This document shows, piece by piece, positions 39,474 through 47,253 of a DNA stretch of 49,269 bases. The stretch comes from a virus. The notes below the pieces were generated by a model that was not told the origin of the DNA, made no database searches, and worked only from the letters and a program-made list of their open reading frames with translations. The stretch lies in IMG/VR virus record IMGVR_UViG_3300004369_000650, positions 1-49,269 of that record. One strand, 5' to 3'. Each line of letters starts with the position of its first letter. The first letter of the stretch is position 1. Both the position numbers and the translations under genes were made by a program.

Positions 39474-40589
39474 ATGAATGAACCTCGCAAAGTCAGATGG
39501 ATCATTGCTCATTTTCCAGTTAAACTATTCATTAGAGCCGCTGAAAAATTCAGAGAAGAACTAAATGTTTTAGCACCTGGTCAATTTGACATTGAGATTA
39601 TCACTGGCATGGGCCAATATCTACAAAAATACGGCAACGAATTGCCAGAAGAGTTTAAAGCAAAACTTCATCAGTTTTCTGTTGACATTCCAGGATTAGA
39701 AGATCCACGTGCATCTATTAAAGAATTTGCGCCAAATCTAACTGACGAAGAAATTGAAGCAATGCTTGACACTAAGCAAGTAAAAGACTTTAACGGTCTA
39801 AAGGGCCGCTGGCAAGCATTTTTTGAAGCTATGAAAGCCGGCGCTTTTGAAATGAGTCAAACTCAAATCAACTTAATTGGCGCTCACCTAGACACAAATA
39901 TGCATGCTATTGACCTTCCATATCTATTCAAAGGACACGATCACGTTGCAGAAGCACTTGATGGTGAAATTGGTATGGAACTCGCTCGTCGTGTTAAGGA
40001 AAAAACAGGTATTGAAGCACTAGGTTATACATACTCTGGTGGTTATCGTATTATTGGTAGTACCGAAGATATTACATGTTTAGACGATCTCGCCGCACAG
40101 AAGTTTATCAGCTTCACAGCACCAAGCACACGTTTCTTTAAAGGTGCTAGCATTGATGCGTTACCAAGATATCGCACAACAGCTGAAGACTTAGGTGATG
40201 TTGCTGAAAACGGTGGTGCTATTGAAACTACATATATTCGTTTCAATGGTAAAAACGTTCTAAAGACCAACCACTCGATGTTTATGACTTCTATCTTAAC
40301 CAGTGAAAACTTCATGAACAGCCTAACTGAAGAACAGAGAGAAGCATTTGTTGAGGCCGCACGCCGTGTTTCTAAAGCAGAACGTGCATGGTCAATAGAA
40401 GATGCTGAAGAATATGAGCGTAAAGCTGAAGAGCGTGGTGTTAAAATTGTTGACATCAGTGCTGAAGACGAAGCAAGACTACGCAAAGCTTCAACCTCAG
40501 TTTACAAGTCTTCAACCTTAGAAAAACTAGGCATCGATCCAACAATCGTTGCTGAAATTATGCATATGGGTAAGAAGTATAAAAACTGA
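39474..40589 (+). CDS. TRAP-type (DctP-like) solute-binding protein without signal peptide
   Basis: 371 residues. The DctP-family pattern is visible: LPYLFKGHDHVAEALDGEIG, GIEALGYTYSGGYRIIGSTE (substrate-binding domain, with the Arg that normally grips the carboxylate), KFISFTAPSTRFFKGASIDA, and YIRFNGKNVLKTNHSMFMT. Unlike the family, it starts MNEPRKVRWIIAHFPVKLF with no cleavable signal, so it should stay in the cytoplasm or in the particle. AAGGAG lies 7 bases before the ATG. It is followed by a strong terminator. A function in host metabolite capture needs export that is not visible. Confidence 0.85.
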   Translation: MNEPRKVRWIIAHFPVKLFIRAAEKFREELNVLAPGQFDIEIITGMGQYLQKYGNELPEEFKAKLHQFSVDIPGLEDPRASIKEFAPNLTDEEIEAMLDTKQVKDFNGLKGRWQAFFEAMKAGAFEMSQTQINLIGAHLDTNMHAIDLPYLFKGHDHVAEALDGEIGMELARRVKEKTGIEALGYTYSGGYRIIGSTEDITCLDDLAAQKFISFTAPSTRFFKGASIDALPRYRTTAEDLGDVAENGGAIETTYIRFNGKNVLKTNHSMFMTSILTSENFMNSLTEEQREAFVEAARRVSKAERAWSIEDAEEYERKAEERGVKIVDISAEDEARLRKASTSVYKSSTLEKLGIDPTIVAEIMHMGKKYKN

Positions 40590-40607
40590 TACTGCTAATA
40601 CAGTAAG

Positions 40608-40638
40608 ATAAAACCGCCCTTAGTGGCGGTTTTATTTT
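40608..40638. terminator. bidirectional rho-independent terminator
   Basis: AAAACCGCC (40610-40618) and GGCGGTTTT (40625-40633) with a 6-base loop, followed by ATTTT on the plus strand and A-rich sequence on the other side. It lies between the converging TRAP-type gene and the 40632 gene and would stop both. Confidence 0.9.
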
Positions 40639-41213
40639 GACGATGTTACGGTCTCGTAAATTTCTTGCCAGTTCTTAACAAACGGAGCATCGCCTTCATA
40701 GTGTAGGTTAAATGCATGCTCCATAATCAAACTTTTAAGTCCTAAACGCAAACCCAGTTCTGCGTTAGTGGGCTTGTCTTCGATCCAATACAAGCCTGTA
40801 TCTTTGTACTGCTCTAGTACTGCATCTTTGTCCTCGCCTGTATCGAGGTAGATAAACTTATCAAACACATCACCAAACAGTTTCTGTAAGTTCTTGGTTC
40901 GCAGGTGTTGTGCGTTCGGATCCTTACTTAAACTTGTAATACAGTGGAAACGATAACCCAAGTTACCTAACAGTTTGACATAGTGTTCTGCATCGCGTAG
41001 TGCAGGTAAAAATCCAATGCTAGCACTTTCGTTAAAGAACCTTGTCATTTTGTTGCCTTCTTCAGATGACAGTCCATAACGTTTGGCTACATTGTAAATG
41101 AAGTTACCATTTTCGATCATTTCATGACCGTGTGACTCCATCCATACACCAAAAGCGTACTCCCAGTTAGTAAGTACACCATCGCAGTCTGTTAGTATAA
41201 TCTTATTGTTCAT
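40632..41213 (-). CDS. HAD-family phosphatase, 5'(3')-deoxyribonucleotidase-like
   Basis: 193 residues. ILTDCDGVLTNWEYAFGVWM is HAD motif I (DxDG), FHCITSLSKDPNAQHLRTKN motif II with Ser/Thr, and GLYWIEDKPTNAELGLRLGL motif IV with Asp. The type resembles phage and bacterial 5'-nucleotidases of the NT5C/YqfW kind. Probably dephosphorylates deoxynucleotides. A sigma70-type promoter lies 30-58 bases upstream and the leader carries AACTAGGAG. The gene ends at the terminator. Confidence 0.85.
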   Translation of the reverse strand: MNNKIILTDCDGVLTNWEYAFGVWMESHGHEMIENGNFIYNVAKRYGLSSEEGNKMTRFFNESASIGFLPALRDAEHYVKLLGNLGYRFHCITSLSKDPNAQHLRTKNLQKLFGDVFDKFIYLDTGEDKDAVLEQYKDTGLYWIEDKPTNAELGLRLGLKSLIMEHAFNLHYEGDAPFVKNWQEIYETVTSSK

Positions 41214-41242
41214 TTTTTCTCCTAGTTCCTTATTGTGTTTAT

Positions 41243-41271
41243 ACTATAACAGACTTTTGCCAAAATGTCAA
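41243..41271 (-). promoter_or_regulatory. sigma70-type promoter for the HAD gene
   Basis: Minus strand TTGACA (41271-41266), 17 bp spacer, TATAGT (41248-41243), 30 bases before the ATG. Confidence 0.85.
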
Positions 41272-41276
41272 CAGTT

Positions 41277-41924
41277 TTACAACTCCTTGACATAGTTCAT
41301 TTGTGTAACACGGCTATTGCCAGCAAACCTGCTGATTTCGTGTTTCTTAATACGACCTTGTAGCATGGTCTCTTTGGCTACTTCGATGTTGCTCCAGAAA
41401 GCAATCAAGTTGCCTGCATCATCTTGGCCTAAGTTGGTCCATTTGTCGAAATTTTGTAGGTAACGGCTACGAATTGGAATGTATTTGACACACAGTTTTG
41501 CACCGATAGTACCAACATATTGGCTATTAATGCCAGTAGCCTGTAGCTCAACATCTGCTTCTTCACGTTTGACGTTGTCTGCCATCACTTTGGGTGCCCA
41601 AACCAGCAATCCAATGCTGTACTTAGGAGTGGTATCGGCTACTACATTGCCGTAGATGTTGGTGAAAAACTCATTGGGACGGAGACCTTTAAGCTCGTCC
41701 ACCATACGCTTCTGTAAGATATTCTGACGTAGCTCACGAGCACGTTCCTGTAGCTCTTCGTTTGGCTCAAACCCTTCATCTAGCAGTTGCAGAGCACGGG
41801 TCTTGCTGGAGAGCGCACTATCGGTTGGCTCCTTAATAACAGTTTGGGTGTTCTCGTCGAATACGTGGATAGCAATAGCAAGTAATTTGTGTGTATCTAC
41901 AAATTCTACATTTCTGCGAGCCAT
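41277..41924 (-). CDS. early phage protein of unknown function
   Basis: 215 residues, soluble. KRMVDELKGLRPNEFFTNIY, YSIGLLVWAPKVMADNVKRE and RSRYLQNFDKWTNLGQDDAG look like a compact alpha/beta protein; basic and acidic patches alternate. I could not place it in a family; a DNA-metabolism role is suggested only by its early-type promoter and leader AACTAGGAG. It ends just before the HAD promoter. Confidence 0.65.
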   Translation of the reverse strand: MARRNVEFVDTHKLLAIAIHVFDENTQTVIKEPTDSALSSKTRALQLLDEGFEPNEELQERARELRQNILQKRMVDELKGLRPNEFFTNIYGNVVADTTPKYSIGLLVWAPKVMADNVKREEADVELQATGINSQYVGTIGAKLCVKYIPIRSRYLQNFDKWTNLGQDDAGNLIAFWSNIEVAKETMLQGRIKKHEISRFAGNSRVTQMNYVKEL

Positions 41925-41955
41925 TTCAGTTCTCCTAGTTGCTAACTATAAACAT

Positions 41956-41983
41956 AGTATAGCACATCTAACCAAAATGTCAA
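41956..41983 (-). promoter_or_regulatory. sigma70-type promoter
   Basis: Minus strand TTGACA (41983-41978), 16 bp spacer, TATACT (41961-41956), 32 bases before the 41924 start. Confidence 0.8.
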
Positions 41984-42001
41984 CCAAAAAATGCTAGAAT
42001 T

Positions 42002-42034
42002 TTTAAGAAAATAGTACTATTTTAGTACTATTTT
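42002..42034 (-). terminator. rho-independent terminator after the metalloprotease gene
   Basis: AAAATAGTACT (42008-42018) and AGTACTATTTT (42024-42034), 11-base arms with a 5-base loop; read on the minus strand a T-rich TTTTCTT follows. The stop codon of the 42028 gene lies inside the stem. Confidence 0.65.
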
Positions 42035-42471
42035 TTGCGATTTCTGCGTCTGAACGCTTTATATAAGCAAGTTTGTTGCCCAAAGGCTTCAACCTCCCAC
42101 GGTTGTAGCCAGTATTCTAGGTCCGGATCCATCTCTTCTCCATTCCAAAAATCTGTGTTTTTTCTAAATGTTAATTCTCGACGGGCATACTGTTTAGCAT
42201 GAGTAAGCTCGTGAGCTATAATTCCCATCTTACGTTTCAGGCTTACATTTTCCTCTACGTGAATAAGAAAACGTCTTGGATTAGGAGAGTCGTCAATTAC
42301 TGTACATAATCCTTCATAGCCTTCTGCTTTTGTAAATTTTTTAAAACTAACCGTTATTTCGCAATTACGATTTAGTTTAGGTCCCAGTAGTTGGTTTCCT
42401 GCCCAAACTGCAAATTCACGGACGAGCTCACGTTCCTTCAGATCCTTGGCTCGTATAATTCTCAACTTCAT
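42028..42471 (-). CDS. small zinc metalloprotease-like protein (HExxH)
   Basis: 147 residues. MGIIAHELTHAKQYARREL carries HELTH, the zinc-binding HExxH helix; WEVEAFGQQ supplies the downstream Glu/Ala region, as in small phage SprT-like or metallopeptidase proteins. It has no signal peptide. Function may be in protein processing or in a host-directed step; the substrate is unknown. The gene overlaps the preceding 42428 gene by 44 bases. Confidence 0.75.
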   Translation of the reverse strand: MKLRIIRAKDLKERELVREFAVWAGNQLLGPKLNRNCEITVSFKKFTKAEGYEGLCTVIDDSPNPRRFLIHVEENVSLKRKMGIIAHELTHAKQYARRELTFRKNTDFWNGEEMDPDLEYWLQPWEVEAFGQQTCLYKAFRRRNRKK

Positions 42472-42631
42472 TTTTTAACTCCTGGTATTTTGCATATAGG
42501 AATTCTTTTTGCATAATATAATATTCTTCTTCTTTATATGGAGGCTCCGACTTATTCCATGTCCGATATTCTTCTACATGCTCGTACCATACTTGTCGTC
42601 GCCAATTTTCAAAACTACTATTATCTAGCAT
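42428..42631 (-). CDS. small acidic aromatic phage protein
   Basis: 67 residues (LDNSSFENWRRQVWYEHVEE at the start), rich in Tyr, Trp and Glu. No family recognised. The ATG 42631 was chosen because GGAGGTG lies 5 bases upstream, the strongest box of the region; an in-frame extension to 42679 covers the promoter. It leads the metalloprotease unit. Confidence 0.7.
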   Translation of the reverse strand: MLDNSSFENWRRQVWYEHVEEYRTWNKSEPPYKEEEYYIMQKEFLYAKYQELKNEVENYTSQGSEGT

Positions 42632-42649
42632 AAACACCTCCGATACTAT

Positions 42650-42679
42650 ATTATATATCCAATAATCGTTTTTTGTCAA
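42650..42679 (-). promoter_or_regulatory. sigma70-type promoter
   Basis: Minus strand TTGACA (42679-42674), 18 bp spacer, TATAAT (42655-42650), 19 bases before the 42631 start. Confidence 0.85.
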
Positions 42680-42696
42680 GTACTAGGTTGAAACTT

Positions 42697-42704
42697 GTAA
42701 ATAG
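42697..42704 (+). promoter_or_regulatory. weak late-promoter-like element
   Basis: GTAAATAG on the plus strand, 36 bases before the 42740 start; one palindromic GCTAAATAGC follows. Low confidence. Confidence 0.4.
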
Positions 42705-42739
42705 TAGTATAACCGCTAAATAGCAAAGGAGAACAAAAT

Positions 42740-43066
42740 ATGTCAGATACTGCACTCGGTGGAATTGACCTAATTTGGGCAGGCGTTGGAGCCGACAGTT
42801 GGGAGATGATTGAGCAAGGAGCTACAGAATTAGTAACAGATGGCGATTTAAACAGTGTCGGCTCACGTATTCTTGAAGTTGTAAAAAACAATGACAGAAA
42901 CTGGTGGGAAGTTGAACAAATCATCAACGAATGGTTCAAAAATACTACCGTTAAGCAAATGAGCGACGAAGAAGTAGCCGCAAGAGCTATTTCCCAAGGT
43001 ATGACAAGCGATGGTGTTACACCTCAAGGTACTGTATGGAATGAAGAACTAGGAGTTTGGGAATAA
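42740..43066 (+). CDS. small acidic phage protein, unknown
   Basis: 108 residues. GGIDLIWAGVGADSWEMIEQ starts it; VVKNNDRNWWEVEQIINEWF and EEVAARAISQGMTSDGVTPQ follow. Soluble, acidic, with many Trp. AAAGGAG lies 8 bases before the ATG. It is followed after one base by the membrane gene at 43068, so the two are coupled. No family recognised. Confidence 0.7.
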   Translation: MSDTALGGIDLIWAGVGADSWEMIEQGATELVTDGDLNSVGSRILEVVKNNDRNWWEVEQIINEWFKNTTVKQMSDEEVAARAISQGMTSDGVTPQGTVWNEELGVWE

Positions 43067-43067
43067 C

Positions 43068-43346
43068 ATGTGGGAAATGATTGAACGTATGACTAGTGAC
43101 AGACTCTGGATTTATACTGGAATTGTAGGTTCAATCTTTGGAGCATTATTTGTTGCATACTTGTCTACAACACGCATTGGGCTATGGGCATATACTAAAT
43201 GGGATCAACTATTAGATTGGGTTGTACTAAAAACTGGTTGGACTTGGTTTGAACAACCTGAAGATGCCTGGCGTAAACAAAGTCCAAAGATTGCTAAGAA
43301 AATCGATGAATTGGAAGAGCGTCTAAACAAGCTAGAAAACCGATAA
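43068..43346 (+). CDS. single-pass membrane protein
   Basis: 92 residues. One membrane helix (IYTGIVGSIFGALFVAYLS), an aromatic amphipathic part (WDQLLDWVVLKTGWTWFEQP) and a C-terminal coiled coil (KIAKKIDELEERLNKLENR). It starts one base after the 42740 gene stop. A small membrane-associated assembly or lysis factor is possible; no family is recognised. Confidence 0.7.
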   Translation: MWEMIERMTSDRLWIYTGIVGSIFGALFVAYLSTTRIGLWAYTKWDQLLDWVVLKTGWTWFEQPEDAWRKQSPKIAKKIDELEERLNKLENR

Positions 43347-43350
43347 ATAC
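43343..43350 (+). promoter_or_regulatory. late-promoter-like element
   Basis: ATAAATAC on the plus strand, 28 bases before the 43378 start, overlapping the previous stop codon. Confidence 0.55.
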
Positions 43351-43377
43351 TCTACTAGAAATTTAAGAGTATTTTAT

Positions 43378-44040
43378 TTGACTATTTCACACCCAACCAC
43401 TGATGAAGAAGCATGGGAACACTATTCTAGTCTTCGCCATCTTTTTAATAAACTAGACTTGGCTTTAAGATTGTCTTATCAAGCTGGACCAAGTTTAGTT
43501 TCGGTCCCCGAAACAAAAAAATACATTATTCGTCCTATATATAACTTAGGAGGAATGGGTTCGTATGCTCATTTTAAAGAAATCAAACAAGGTGATACAG
43601 TTAACATTCCAGGAAGTTTTTGGTGTGAAGCATTTGAAGGTAGACATATCTGCGTAGAATATGCCAAACACAAAGGCGAACTGTATGTGCAAAAAATTAC
43701 TGAAGGATTTAGGAACAGTAGCGAATTATATAGATTTGATCGTTGGGTAATATTAGATAAACTACCAGACAACATTAAGTTACCAGCTTGGTTGGAGCAG
43801 GATCTGGCTGGTGCTTATCATTCAAATGTTGAATTTATTGGTGGTAAGGTCATTGAAGTACACCTAAGAAAGATTCCAGACTTTCCCAATGGAGCAAAAG
43901 AGATTATTCCAATTTGGAGCGATGAAGATCTACAACAGGCGCATCTAACCTGGTCACAAGCAGGATATACTTGGAAAGTAAGCGAAGATGACAACGACGG
44001 AACTATTCCTGTTAAACGCTTGGGATTTTATTATCGTTGA
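43378..44040 (+). CDS. phage protein, possibly ATP-grasp-like
   Basis: 220 residues, soluble. YIIRPIYNLGGMGSYAHFKE resembles the RP..N.gGmG glycine-rich loop of ATP-grasp ligases, and GSFWCEAFEGRHICVEYAKH the next strand; the C-terminal PIWSDEDLQQAHLTWSQAGY is less typical. The match is weak and partial. No ATG is present before residue 55; the start is TTG 43378, with only AAGAG near it, so it may be weakly translated. It converges with the 44031 gene with a 10-base overlap. Confidence 0.5.
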   Translation: MTISHPTTDEEAWEHYSSLRHLFNKLDLALRLSYQAGPSLVSVPETKKYIIRPIYNLGGMGSYAHFKEIKQGDTVNIPGSFWCEAFEGRHICVEYAKHKGELYVQKITEGFRNSSELYRFDRWVILDKLPDNIKLPAWLEQDLAGAYHSNVEFIGGKVIEVHLRKIPDFPNGAKEIIPIWSDEDLQQAHLTWSQAGYTWKVSEDDNDGTIPVKRLGFYYR

Positions 44041-44258
44041 CGTTCTAGTCGTGTAACGTCATTTTGTAGTCTGCGAATATAACGTTCTTGTGCTTCTACT
44101 AGACCAGTTAAACGTGTAACAGCTTCACGCAATTCATCTAAACTAGTTGTTTGTTCTTTGAGCTTCTTTTCATGACTAAAAAGATTGGGCGGCGTATAAC
44201 CGTCGGGCATTTTACGCTTCTTCTTAGGCTTATACATGTCAAACATTGAAGGTTCCAT
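44031..44258 (-). CDS. small coiled-coil protein
   Basis: 75 residues. The N-terminus is basic (MYKPKKKRKMPDGYTPP), the rest coiled coil (SLDELREAVTRLTGLVEAQE, YIRRLQNDVTRLERQR). A perfect TATAAATA late element ends 6 bases before the ATG, so the RNA is nearly leaderless; an ATG four codons in (44246) has GGAA upstream and is a good alternative. Unknown function. Confidence 0.65.
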   Translation of the reverse strand: MEPSMFDMYKPKKKRKMPDGYTPPNLFSHEKKLKEQTTSLDELREAVTRLTGLVEAQERYIRRLQNDVTRLERQR

Positions 44259-44263
44259 AACGA

Positions 44264-44271
44264 TATTTATA
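44264..44271 (-). promoter_or_regulatory. perfect T4-late-type element TATAAATA
   Basis: TATAAATA on the minus strand, immediately before the 44258 gene and overlapping the stop of the 44267 gene. Confidence 0.65.
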
Positions 44272-44662
44272 CCTCTTGCGGGTTATTAATTAACCCCGCG
44301 GCTTGTGCCTTCATTAGTTGTACTTCTGCGTTGAGATCTTTAAACATACGATCGTCAAGTTTCTCTAGTTCGTCGTGTATAAACTTTGCGTTATGCTTCA
44401 TAAAGTAGTCCCATGTTAGCCAAAAGTTTGGAACTGTGCCGTCTACGGCAATAGAGTTCTTTTCAACTACACGCTGACTTAGATTTACAATAACATCGTT
44501 GTTGGCACGCCTTTGTGCTTTCATGCGATTAGTAACTTCGACACGTTCAGTCCACTGAAAGTTAGCTTCGTTTTTGTTCCAACCGGGAATCTTTTTATCA
44601 ACTCCTTCACGGACCACACGCTTGTAACGTGCGAGGATGAAAATGTCTTTTTTACTAGGCAT
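44267..44662 (-). CDS. phage protein next to the clamp loader, unknown
   Basis: 131 residues, basic, helical. FILARYKRVVREGVDKKIPG, NRMKAQRRANNDVIVNLSQR and NFWLTWDYFMKHNAKFIHDE stand out. In T4-like genomes gp62, the small clamp-loader subunit, follows gp44, and this gene overlaps the gp44-like gene by 8 bases; but its sequence does not show the gp62 pattern I recall, so that name is only a possibility. Confidence 0.65.
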   Translation of the reverse strand: MPSKKDIFILARYKRVVREGVDKKIPGWNKNEANFQWTERVEVTNRMKAQRRANNDVIVNLSQRVVEKNSIAVDGTVPNFWLTWDYFMKHNAKFIHDELEKLDDRMFKDLNAEVQLMKAQAAGLINNPQEV

Positions 44663-45578
44663 CGATAGTTGTTAGCTCTACTAGAGTAGCACTGAGGTTA
44701 ATTTCTGGATCTGCTACCATGCTGTGGTTAACCATACCATCTCGTATTGCTAGAATTGCTTTGTCTTGACCTTCGGAATTAGAGCTCCAAAGTTCTAGAT
44801 TGTCATACATCCAACGGAAGATTTCGTCAATGTCTTCGGAACCTGCATGTTTGCAAATAGCCTCTCTACCTTTAACGATTTCGCCTCGTTTGAATAGTTC
44901 GACTGCACCTAGTTTCCAGTCTGCTACTGCACGATCATTTTCGCCTGGACGTTCGAGTGTGCCTGATGTGCTGTTGGACTGTAGTAGGTTCAAACATTTA
45001 CGCAGGTCTGGATAAGTTGCTTTAACATAACTGTCCAGTGTCTCGAGTTGAAACTCAATGCTTTCTTCAACAAGAATAGTTGCCGCTCTTGCTGTAAACT
45101 CTACTTGATCTGTTTTGTTAATATGAAAACCTTGACAACGACTATGCAGTGCTGGCATAATCTTGTGTGGCATATTACAGGTTAGAATAAAACGTGCGGC
45201 TTCGTGATAGGTCTCCATTAAACCACGCATGATTGCTTGTGCGTTGTGCGACAAGTAATCAGCCTCATCTAACAGCACAACCTTGAAGTCTCCAAACGGC
45301 ATAGTCTGCACAAAGTTTTCGACCTTGGTTTTGATATAGTCTACGCTGTTGTCCCGACTTGCGTTGACTAGTAGTACATCGAAGTCCTGTACTTCTAGTT
45401 CGTTAATCAAAACTTTTGCTAGTGTAGTCTTACCTGTGCCTGGGGAACCACTCAGTAATAGATGCGGAATGCTTTTATCCCGTATCCATGTTTCAATCAT
45501 TTTCTTTTGATTGTTGTCTGTAAAGACGTATTCGCTAACAGTCTTAGGACGATACTTTTCTACCCATAATTCTTTCAT
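44655..45578 (-). CDS. 44: clamp loader ATPase subunit (gp44-like)
   Basis: 307 residues, near T4 gp44 (319). LLLSGSPGTGKTTLAKVL is Walker A, FKVVLLDEADYLSHNAQAIM Walker B, and MPALHSRCQGFHI the SRC motif of RFC-type loaders. It loads the gp45-like clamp onto primed DNA with ATP. The start at 45578 makes an ATGA overlap with the 45575 gene; a GTG two codons earlier is possible. Confidence 0.95.
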   Translation of the reverse strand: MKELWVEKYRPKTVSEYVFTDNNQKKMIETWIRDKSIPHLLLSGSPGTGKTTLAKVLINELEVQDFDVLLVNASRDNSVDYIKTKVENFVQTMPFGDFKVVLLDEADYLSHNAQAIMRGLMETYHEAARFILTCNMPHKIMPALHSRCQGFHINKTDQVEFTARAATILVEESIEFQLETLDSYVKATYPDLRKCLNLLQSNSTSGTLERPGENDRAVADWKLGAVELFKRGEIVKGREAICKHAGSEDIDEIFRWMYDNLELWSSNSEGQDKAILAIRDGMVNHSMVADPEINLSATLVELTTIDA

Positions 45579-45838
45579 AACCACCTCAGATGTTCAAGCA
45601 ATGCTTGTTTATTATCAGTAAATTCTAACACAATTTCGTCAAGACCGCAAGTCTTAAATTGGAAATCTTTACCATATTCTAGACTGTATTGTCCCAAACG
45701 GTTTGCAATAATAGCAAGTGCTTCTACATCTCGGTAGTTAGCGTTTAAGGCACCGCCTTCTTGGCTAGTACCTGTTGATTCACCAATGTAACGATCCCTC
45801 GATGTCACATTAATTGATTTAATGCGAACTTCAGCCAT
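45575..45838 (-). CDS. small phage protein, unknown
   Basis: 87 residues. AEVRIKSINVTSRDRYIGES, a Gly-rich turn and ANYRDVEALAIIANRLGQYS, then LDEIVLEFTDNKQALLEHLR, suggest an alpha/beta fold. It overlaps the GroES-like gene before it and the gp44 gene after it. No family recognised. Confidence 0.65.
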   Translation of the reverse strand: MAEVRIKSINVTSRDRYIGESTGTSQEGGALNANYRDVEALAIIANRLGQYSLEYGKDFQFKTCGLDEIVLEFTDNKQALLEHLRWL

Positions 45839-46199
45839 GGGCAATATGGTCTCCTGCTAGTCCTTCATCCTGAGGTTCCTCATCACTTAGTGCAAGAATT
45901 GCATTTGGATCTACACGATGGATAACTTTATCTACACCGTCAAATTCAATTTTAATGCCGCGAGTCCAACGACCGTGTTCTACTAAAACCCATTGTCCAA
46001 CTTGTAAATCCTTTTGTTCTGGGCCAATGGCAAGAACTTTGCCCCATCGTGGACGAATGCCTGTTGTTTTAGCATCGTCATCTAATAAGATAACACCTGT
46101 TTTAGTCTTACGTTGACCAAATTTAATTTCTTCAACAATGACATGATCGCGGAGTGCGCGAATGCCACTGCTACTCTGAATTGGAATATAGTTAGCCAT
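45831..46199 (-). CDS. GroES/gp31-like co-chaperonin
   Basis: 122 residues. IRALRDHVIVEEIKFGQRKT, then GVILLDDDAKTTGIRPRWGK and KVLAIGPEQKDLQVGQWVLV, follow the GroES pattern (RPL.DRVLVkr...GIvLP....k...GkVlAvG), with an atypical longer C-terminus. As with T4 gp31, it would cap host GroEL for folding phage capsid protein. Third chaperone-type gene in the window. Confidence 0.85.
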   Translation of the reverse strand: MANYIPIQSSSGIRALRDHVIVEEIKFGQRKTKTGVILLDDDAKTTGIRPRWGKVLAIGPEQKDLQVGQWVLVEHGRWTRGIKIEFDGVDKVIHRVDPNAILALSDEEPQDEGLAGDHIAHG

Positions 46200-46212
46200 T
46201 GATAGTTTCCTC

Positions 46213-46713
46213 TTATTTCAACCGTTGCGGACCATCAGGTTTGCGAGGGTCCTTTTCTAATTCTTGTGTAACAGTCTTTTGGCTAGCTACACTGGAGGCT
46301 AAACTGCCACGCATGTAATTTTGTTTTTGAATATTTTTTTGTTCTTGTTCTTGCATTGCTTTAAGTTCTTCAGGCGACAGTGGCTCCTGGTCATCGACGT
46401 CTTCCGGAAATTCAATTGGAACAACTGGTGCTTGCACGGCTTTCTGAACCTGGGCATTATCTGCTGTCGCCTTTCTTGGCGAATTTTGTGGAACCGTAGG
46501 ATTGGATTGTGCCTTAGGTTGGGCATCCATCTCTCTTTTGCGTTCTGCTTGAATCTCTTCGCGTGTTCTAACAATCTTGCCGCCTGGCCCTAGTTCATCG
46601 CCACGAGCGTTGACTCTCATATTGCCTACAGCAATATATGTCTCATTTGCCATTCGCAGTGCATCCATATCCACTGGTTTGCCACTTGCAGTTCGATAGA
46701 CTCTCTTATTCAT
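46213..46713 (-). CDS. conserved-looking phage protein, possible virion component
   Basis: 166 residues. RVYRTASGKPVDMDALRMAN and IAVGNMRVNARGDELGPGGK form a conserved N-terminal block I recall in many marine T4-like phages without a named function. The C-terminal half is low-complexity (Gln, Pro, Glu), with NYMRGSLASSVASQKTVTQE near the end. No domain known. A role in head assembly is often guessed for such proteins but is not shown here. Confidence 0.65.
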   Translation of the reverse strand: MNKRVYRTASGKPVDMDALRMANETYIAVGNMRVNARGDELGPGGKIVRTREEIQAERKREMDAQPKAQSNPTVPQNSPRKATADNAQVQKAVQAPVVPIEFPEDVDDQEPLSPEELKAMQEQEQKNIQKQNYMRGSLASSVASQKTVTQELEKDPRKPDGPQRLK

Positions 46714-46740
46714 ATTAACTCTCCATTATATGCGTACATT

Positions 46741-47253
46741 TTATCTTAGAAATTCACTGATTTCTAAATCATAATATATGCTGTTTATTTTGTGGACACC
46801 TATTAAGTATAGCACAAAACTTGCAACGCTCGAGCCTCTACCCACACCCCATACGATGTTGTTTGCCCTTAGCGTATCTACAAAGTATTTAAGAAATTTT
46901 AGTAAGTTAAACAAATTCTTTTCTTGGTAAAGCAATAGTTCTTCACCCACACGCTGTAGTTCTGCGTCATGCGAACATTGTTCTAATACCCAACGTGCGA
47001 TATCCATATTACGATATTCATCAGGCATAGACCATTGTTCTTGACACAAGCGATCAAATTCATCTACATCAACGTCCAGCATCTTGTAGGATTTTAGTTT
47101 TTCAAACTCATTATAGTAGCGTTCAACGCTAGAATTAAACTGCTCGGGATCAGTCAACATAAACTTAGACAAATCCTGCTCTGGGTTAGTATAGAGCAAG
47201 TTGCATAGTTCTTTTTCAGTACAATATGCTTGTCCAAATTTATCGTAGTTCAT
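46741..47253 (-). CDS. DNA polymerase III alpha-like fragment protein
   Basis: 170 residues, ending NNIVWGVGRGSSVASFVLYL IGVHKINSIYYDLEISEFLR. This resembles the bacterial PolIII alpha (family C) stretch GPGRGSaaGSlvaYllgiT.iDPl.ydLlFeRFL, at the same order and spacing, but stops before the PDxDxD residues that catalyse polymerisation. It is not a broken reading of a longer frame: the next gene is separate. The product may bind nucleotides or primer, or replace a cofactor. Upstream it overlaps the 47250 gene. Confidence 0.7.
   Translation of the reverse strand: MNYDKFGQAYCTEKELCNLLYTNPEQDLSKFMLTDPEQFNSSVERYYNEFEKLKSYKMLDVDVDEFDRLCQEQWSMPDEYRNMDIARWVLEQCSHDAELQRVGEELLLYQEKNLFNLLKFLKYFVDTLRANNIVWGVGRGSSVASFVLYLIGVHKINSIYYDLEISEFLR

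Noticed and set aside
44267-44662. gp62 clamp-loader small subunit
   Set aside because: Position fits but the sequence does not show the gp62 pattern I know; left as unknown.
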